DNA from: Acidobacteriaceae bacterium
GTDB lineage: Bacteria; Acidobacteriota; Terriglobia; Terriglobales; Acidobacteriaceae
DNA length: 8,015 nt
Assembly (NCBI GenBank): GCA_003133425.1
Contig: PKXI01000375.1
Location: 1 to 8,015, forward strand
Reading direction: 5' to 3'
Shown: positions 4,822 to 8,015 of the stretch, piece by piece
How the letters are laid out: every line of letters begins with the position of its first letter
How positions within the stretch are numbered: the first letter of the stretch is position 1
Notes under the pieces: model-generated
Databases searched by the model: none
Seen by the model: only the letters and a program-made list of their open reading frames with translations
What the model was told of the DNA's origin: nothing
Made by a program: the position numbers and the translations under genes

Positions 4822-7800
4822 ATGAAAACCTTATCACGCCGTGATTTGCTGAAATCCAGTCTGTTGGCTCCGGCCGTTGTGGCGGCCCAGGGCATGGGCC
4901 CTGTGGGAGCCGCAATTGAAGCTGCTGCGCAGGAGCCTCACCCTGTGCCTGCGGGCGCTACGCCCAAACCTGCAACACCGGGCGCGGGCCGCGAACGCCT
5001 GTTGCTCGACTTTGGCTGGCGCTTTCACCCCGGCAATGCGAACGACCCGGCCAAGGACTTTGCCTTCGGCCTGGGAAGAAGCGGAACGTTTCAGAAAACA
5101 GGAAACTTTCTGCCTGCCGGCAATATCGCATTCGACGATGGAGACTGGCGGTCGGTCGACCTGCCCCACGATTGGGCTGTAGAGCTGCCATTCCAGAACG
5201 ACCCTGCGCTTGCGAGTAAAGGGTTCTACCCGTTGGGACGGACCTACCCGGCGACGAGTGTCGGTTGGTATCGCCGCGTCTTCGAGCTTTCGGCCGCGGA
5301 TGCCGGCAAGCGAATCACCATCGAGTTCGACGGTTCCTACCGGGAGACAATGGTGGTCTTCAACGGCTTTTACATCGGCCGTCATAGCGGCGGATACGAT
5401 CCATTCAGTTTCGACGTGAGCGACTTTGCCACTCCGGGCGGAAAGAACGTTTTGCTGGTGCGCGTGGATGCCACATCGAGCGATGGCTGGTTTTATGAGG
5501 GGGCGGGGATCTACAGGCATGTCTGGCTCACGAAAACAAACCCGGTTCACGTGAAGAAATGGGGGACCTTCGTGGTAGCCGAGGTTAAGACCGGCGAAGC
5601 TTCCCTCTCCATTCATACAGAGGTGGAGAATCAGGGCGTGACTGCACAGGACGTGCGCGTGATCTCGACGGTTCTGGATCCCGCAGGCAAGGAGACGGGA
5701 AAAGCAGTTGCAGCTTTCTTATCCATTCCGGGAGTTGGAGAACAAACCTACAAGCAGGATTTGGTAGTCAAGAGACCGCTGCTGTGGTCTCTCGAGGAGA
5801 GGAATCTCTACAAGCTGGTGACGGAAGTGAGAGCTGGCAGTGACATCGTGGATCGCTGCGAAACGCCGTTTGGTATTCGCGACGTGAAGTTCGACGCGGA
5901 GAAGGGGTTCTTTCTTAACGGCAAATCTGTAAAGCTGAAAGGCACATGCAATCACCAGGACCACGCCGGCGTGGGTGCGGCGGTGCCGGATGCAGTACAG
6001 TACTACCGCATTCGCAAGCTTCAGGAAATGGGTTGCAACTCCTTGCGCACATCGCACAATCCTCCCACTGCCGAACTGCTTGACGCCTGTGACGAACTGG
6101 GCATGCTCGTGTTCGATGAAACGCGCATGATGTCTTCAAACCCTGAGGGCTTGAACCAATTCACAAATCTTATTAAGCGCGACCGTAATCATCCCAGCGT
6201 CTTTATGTGGTCCATGGGAAATGAAGAAGGCCAGGCGAACACTGACAAGGGATTGAAGATTTTGACCGCAATGAAAGCTGTCGCGACCGAGTACGATGGG
6301 TCGCGGCCGGTGTCGATCGCGCCCATCCGGGCCATTGGGGCCGGCGGCCTGGTGGAGTGCGACGTGATGGGCTACAACTACATGGACCCCGGCGCGGAGG
6401 CCTATCACAAGGCCCATCCCGAGAAGCCGGTCATCGGCACTGAAACCGTAAGTGCGGTCGGCACGCGCGGAATTTACGTGACCGATTTCAGCAAAGGTTA
6501 TGTAGGTTCGTACGATCCCTACACCACCACGGGCCGGGCCTCGGCTGAAGGCTGGTGGCGCTTCTGCAACTCGCGGCCGTGGCTCTCGGGCGGCTTCATC
6601 TGGACGGGCTTTGACTATCGCGGCGAACCCTCGCCGAACGAGTGGCCAAACATCAGCTCGCAGTACGGGATTATCGATACCTGCGGATTTCCGAAAGACT
6701 CGTTCTACTACTACCAATCCTGGTGGACGGCCCAGCCTGTTCTGCACGTCTTTCCGCATTGGAACTGGCCGGGGATGGAAGGAAAAGAGATCGCGGTCTG
6801 GGTTTATTCGAATCTCGATAAGGTGGAGTTGTTCCTGAACGGCGAGAGCCTGGGCGCCAAGGAGATGAAGAAGGACTCGCACCTGGCGTGGAACGTCAAG
6901 TATGCTCCCGGCACAATCGAGGCGCGGGGTTTCAAAGCGGACAAGGTGGTGATGACCGCGAAACGCGAAACTACAGGCGCCGCGTCGAAACTGGTGATGA
7001 GTGCGGACCGCATGGAGATCTCCGCTGATGGTGAGGACGTGGCGATGTTCGCCGTAGAAGTGCACGATGCACAAGGCCGCGTTGTTCCCATCACTGAGAA
7101 CGAAGTGACTTTCCGCGTCACTGGCGAGGGGAAACTTATCGGCACCGGCAACGGTGACCCCACAAATCAGGAACCGGATAAGGGCACCTCGCGGAAAGCC
7201 TTTTGCGGACTTTGCATGGCAGTTGTCCAGTCAACGAAGGCTGGCGGCAGCATCACCGTGGAGGCGACGTCCCCTGAGCTCACGCCAGCCAGCGTGACCA
7301 TTACGGCGAAGCCGGCAACGCTGCGGCCCCAAGTGGCAGTGTGGGAACGCGAAGTGCCTGCCGGCGCGGGCATCACCGGCTTGTGGAGGCCGGTACCGGG
7401 CGCAGGCGGAGCTTCCAGTCGATTCGCGGCCCTCGCGGGCGACGACAGCACGCTCTACACTCTGCGGCAGAATGGCGCCAATCTTGAAGGAACGGTCGAG
7501 GGCGCCGGCGGCGGCTTCTTCGGCGGAAACGATGCAGGCGCCCCAATCGAGGAAGGCAAAGTGGATGGCAGCAACGTGTCCTTCAAAGTGGGCACCAGCA
7601 GCTATTCGGGAACGCTGAAGGACGACCGCATTGAGCTCCAGCGAACCACGGATCCGCGCATGCAGATGCCGCACCCTGCGGAGCCTGAAGGGCCACGACC
7701 GGCGATTGGACCTCCGCCGGATGGATCGGATCCATCGAGAAATCCGAACATGCGCCTCCCCCCGACCATCCCGCTGGTTCTGCATCGGGTTCAGCGATAG
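4822..7800 (+). CDS. Tat-exported glycoside hydrolase family 2 (beta-galactosidase type) with extra C-terminal domain
   Basis: A 992-residue retaining glycosidase, most likely hydrolysing terminal beta-galactosides in the periplasm. The signal is twin-arginine (SRRDLLKSS, residues 5-13, then a hydrophobic Ala-rich stretch), followed by a Pro/Ala linker to about 57. Domains then run: GH2 jelly-roll sugar-binding (about 58-238, with DDGDWRSVDLPHDW), Ig-like (about 244-350), and TIM barrel (about 351-640). Catalytic residues are visible: acid/base Glu468 in WSMGNEEG and nucleophile Glu541 in VIGTETVSA, plus SLRTSHNPP (407-415). After the barrel come a DUF4982-like domain (about 655-715) and a Big-like beta-sandwich (about 722-830). 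From about 850 to 942 there is an extra beta-rich domain (ITGLW, NLEGTVEG, GKVDGSNVSFKV, YSGTLKDDRIELQRT), then a Pro-rich tail. It is longer than typical members with DUF4982, which I recall as about 800 residues. The substrate is not certain; glucuronidase or another GH2 specificity is possible. Confidence 0.93.
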   Translation: MKTLSRRDLLKSSLLAPAVVAAQGMGPVGAAIEAAAQEPHPVPAGATPKPATPGAGRERLLLDFGWRFHPGNANDPAKDFAFGLGRSGTFQKTGNFLPAGNIAFDDGDWRSVDLPHDWAVELPFQNDPALASKGFYPLGRTYPATSVGWYRRVFELSAADAGKRITIEFDGSYRETMVVFNGFYIGRHSGGYDPFSFDVSDFATPGGKNVLLVRVDATSSDGWFYEGAGIYRHVWLTKTNPVHVKKWGTFVVAEVKTGEASLSIHTEVENQGVTAQDVRVISTVLDPAGKETGKAVAAFLSIPGVGEQTYKQDLVVKRPLLWSLEERNLYKLVTEVRAGSDIVDRCETPFGIRDVKFDAEKGFFLNGKSVKLKGTCNHQDHAGVGAAVPDAVQYYRIRKLQEMGCNSLRTSHNPPTAELLDACDELGMLVFDETRMMSSNPEGLNQFTNLIKRDRNHPSVFMWSMGNEEGQANTDKGLKILTAMKAVATEYDGSRPVSIAPIRAIGAGGLVECDVMGYNYMDPGAEAYHKAHPEKPVIGTETVSAVGTRGIYVTDFSKGYVGSYDPYTTTGRASAEGWWRFCNSRPWLSGGFIWTGFDYRGEPSPNEWPNISSQYGIIDTCGFPKDSFYYYQSWWTAQPVLHVFPHWNWPGMEGKEIAVWVYSNLDKVELFLNGESLGAKEMKKDSHLAWNVKYAPGTIEARGFKADKVVMTAKRETTGAASKLVMSADRMEISADGEDVAMFAVEVHDAQGRVVPITENEVTFRVTGEGKLIGTGNGDPTNQEPDKGTSRKAFCGLCMAVVQSTKAGGSITVEATSPELTPASVTITAKPATLRPQVAVWEREVPAGAGITGLWRPVPGAGGASSRFAALAGDDSTLYTLRQNGANLEGTVEGAGGGFFGGNDAGAPIEEGKVDGSNVSFKVGTSSYSGTLKDDRIELQRTTDPRMQMPHPAEPEGPRPAIGPPPDGSDPSRNPNMRLPPTIPLVLHRVQR

Positions 7801-7821
7801 AGGGAGACCAAACCATCTTGA

Positions 7822-7854
7822 TGGCGATCGATTCTTTCTTGGCGTCGATCGCCA
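7822..7854. terminator. Perfect 10-base inverted repeat after the GH2 gene
   Basis: TGGCGATCGA (7822-7831) and TCGATCGCCA (7845-7854) form a perfect 10-pair stem with a 13-base loop, starting 21 bases after the GH2 stop. It is well placed to end or stabilise the GH2 transcript. It is followed by AAAGGTG rather than a T-run, so it is not a standard intrinsic terminator. Confidence 0.4.
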
Positions 7855-7864
7855 AAGGTGCCAA

Positions 7865-7885
7865 CCGGCATTGGAGTCTTGCCGG
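7865..7885. other. Second, smaller hairpin after the GH2 gene
   Basis: CCGGCA (7865-7870) pairs with TGCCGG (7880-7885) around a nine-base loop, 10 bases beyond the 10-pair stem. No T-run follows. With the preceding stem it makes a tandem hairpin region; a short stem like this can arise by chance. Confidence 0.25.
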
Positions 7886-7948
7886 AGCGAACCTGCGATA
7901 GAGTTTTGGCGGTTAAAGCATTTTCGAGTTGAGTGTTAACGCAACTTC

Positions 7949-8015
7949 GGGTGCCCCATCCTTCTGAGCGAAGCGCAGCGGAGTCGAAGAACCTGCTTCT
8001 TGATCCGCTGCGGAA
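7949..8015. repeat. Probable dispersed intergenic repeat with imperfect palindrome (cut by window edge)
   Basis: The block opens with GGGTGCCCCATCCTTC and continues into TGAGCGAAGCGCAGCGGAGT and CGAAGAACC. These resemble, from memory, short repeats found in many copies between genes of Acidobacteriota and other environmental bacteria. CGCAGCGGA (7974-7982) pairs perfectly with TCCGCTGCG (8004-8012), and AAGAA (7987-7991) pairs with TTCTT (7997-8001) around CCTGC, giving a 39-base imperfect hairpin. No coding sequence is supported in 7801-8015. Copy number cannot be seen from one window. Confidence 0.4.

Noticed and set aside
6136..7074. Long minus-strand open frame of 312 codons
   Set aside because: It lies opposite the catalytic barrel and following domain of the GH2 gene, whose motifs are intact. 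The antisense protein has no recognisable family features.
7583..7864. Small minus-strand open frame of 93 codons crossing the GH2 stop
   Set aside because: Most of it is antisense to the GH2 3' end, it has no clear domain, and its start region is the intergenic inverted repeat.

Overview
The window reads as ordinary chromosomal sequence from a moderately GC-rich, Gram-negative-type bacterium, most likely an Acidobacteriota (Terriglobia-like) genome. This is an inference from gene content: an ASPIC/UnbV (CRTAC1-type) FG-GAP protein beside tetratricopeptide (TPR) proteins, a secreted TPR protein with a carboxypeptidase-regulatory-like domain and a linker motif I associate with Acidobacteria, and two exported proteins with twin-arginine signals. 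No single marker proves the taxon.

Layout. Positions 1-273 hold the 3' end of a TPR gene (+). After 46 bases comes a complete CRTAC1-like gene (320-2095, +) with a predicted seven-bladed propeller and a C-terminal ASPIC/UnbV domain. It converges on a minus-strand secreted TPR gene (3871-2156), and the 60-base gap between them carries overlapping inverted repeats. Upstream of that gene on the same strand, after a 225-base spacer with a hairpin, is a Rid/YjgF-family gene (4597-4097, -). It is transcribed divergently from a large Tat-exported glycoside hydrolase family 2 gene (4822-7800, +) across a 224-base shared upstream region. The last 215 bases contain no supported gene but hold several inverted repeats and what looks like a dispersed intergenic repeat.

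How the genes relate. The left half is an envelope or periplasm module: two TPR proteins around an FG-GAP/ASPIC protein, all plausible protein-interaction or surface-binding factors of unknown process. The right half is metabolic: an exported beta-galactosidase-type enzyme with intact catalytic glutamates and an unusual C-terminal extension, divergent from a cytoplasmic Rid-like protein that lacks the arginine used by canonical RidA imine deaminases. Nothing links the two halves functionally, and I see no phage, transposon, CRISPR, tRNA or rRNA.

Nothing here is clearly a new biological system. The best leads are the atypical Rid protein, the extra C-terminal domain on the GH2 enzyme, the conserved-looking linker motif of the secreted TPR protein, and the intergenic palindromes.
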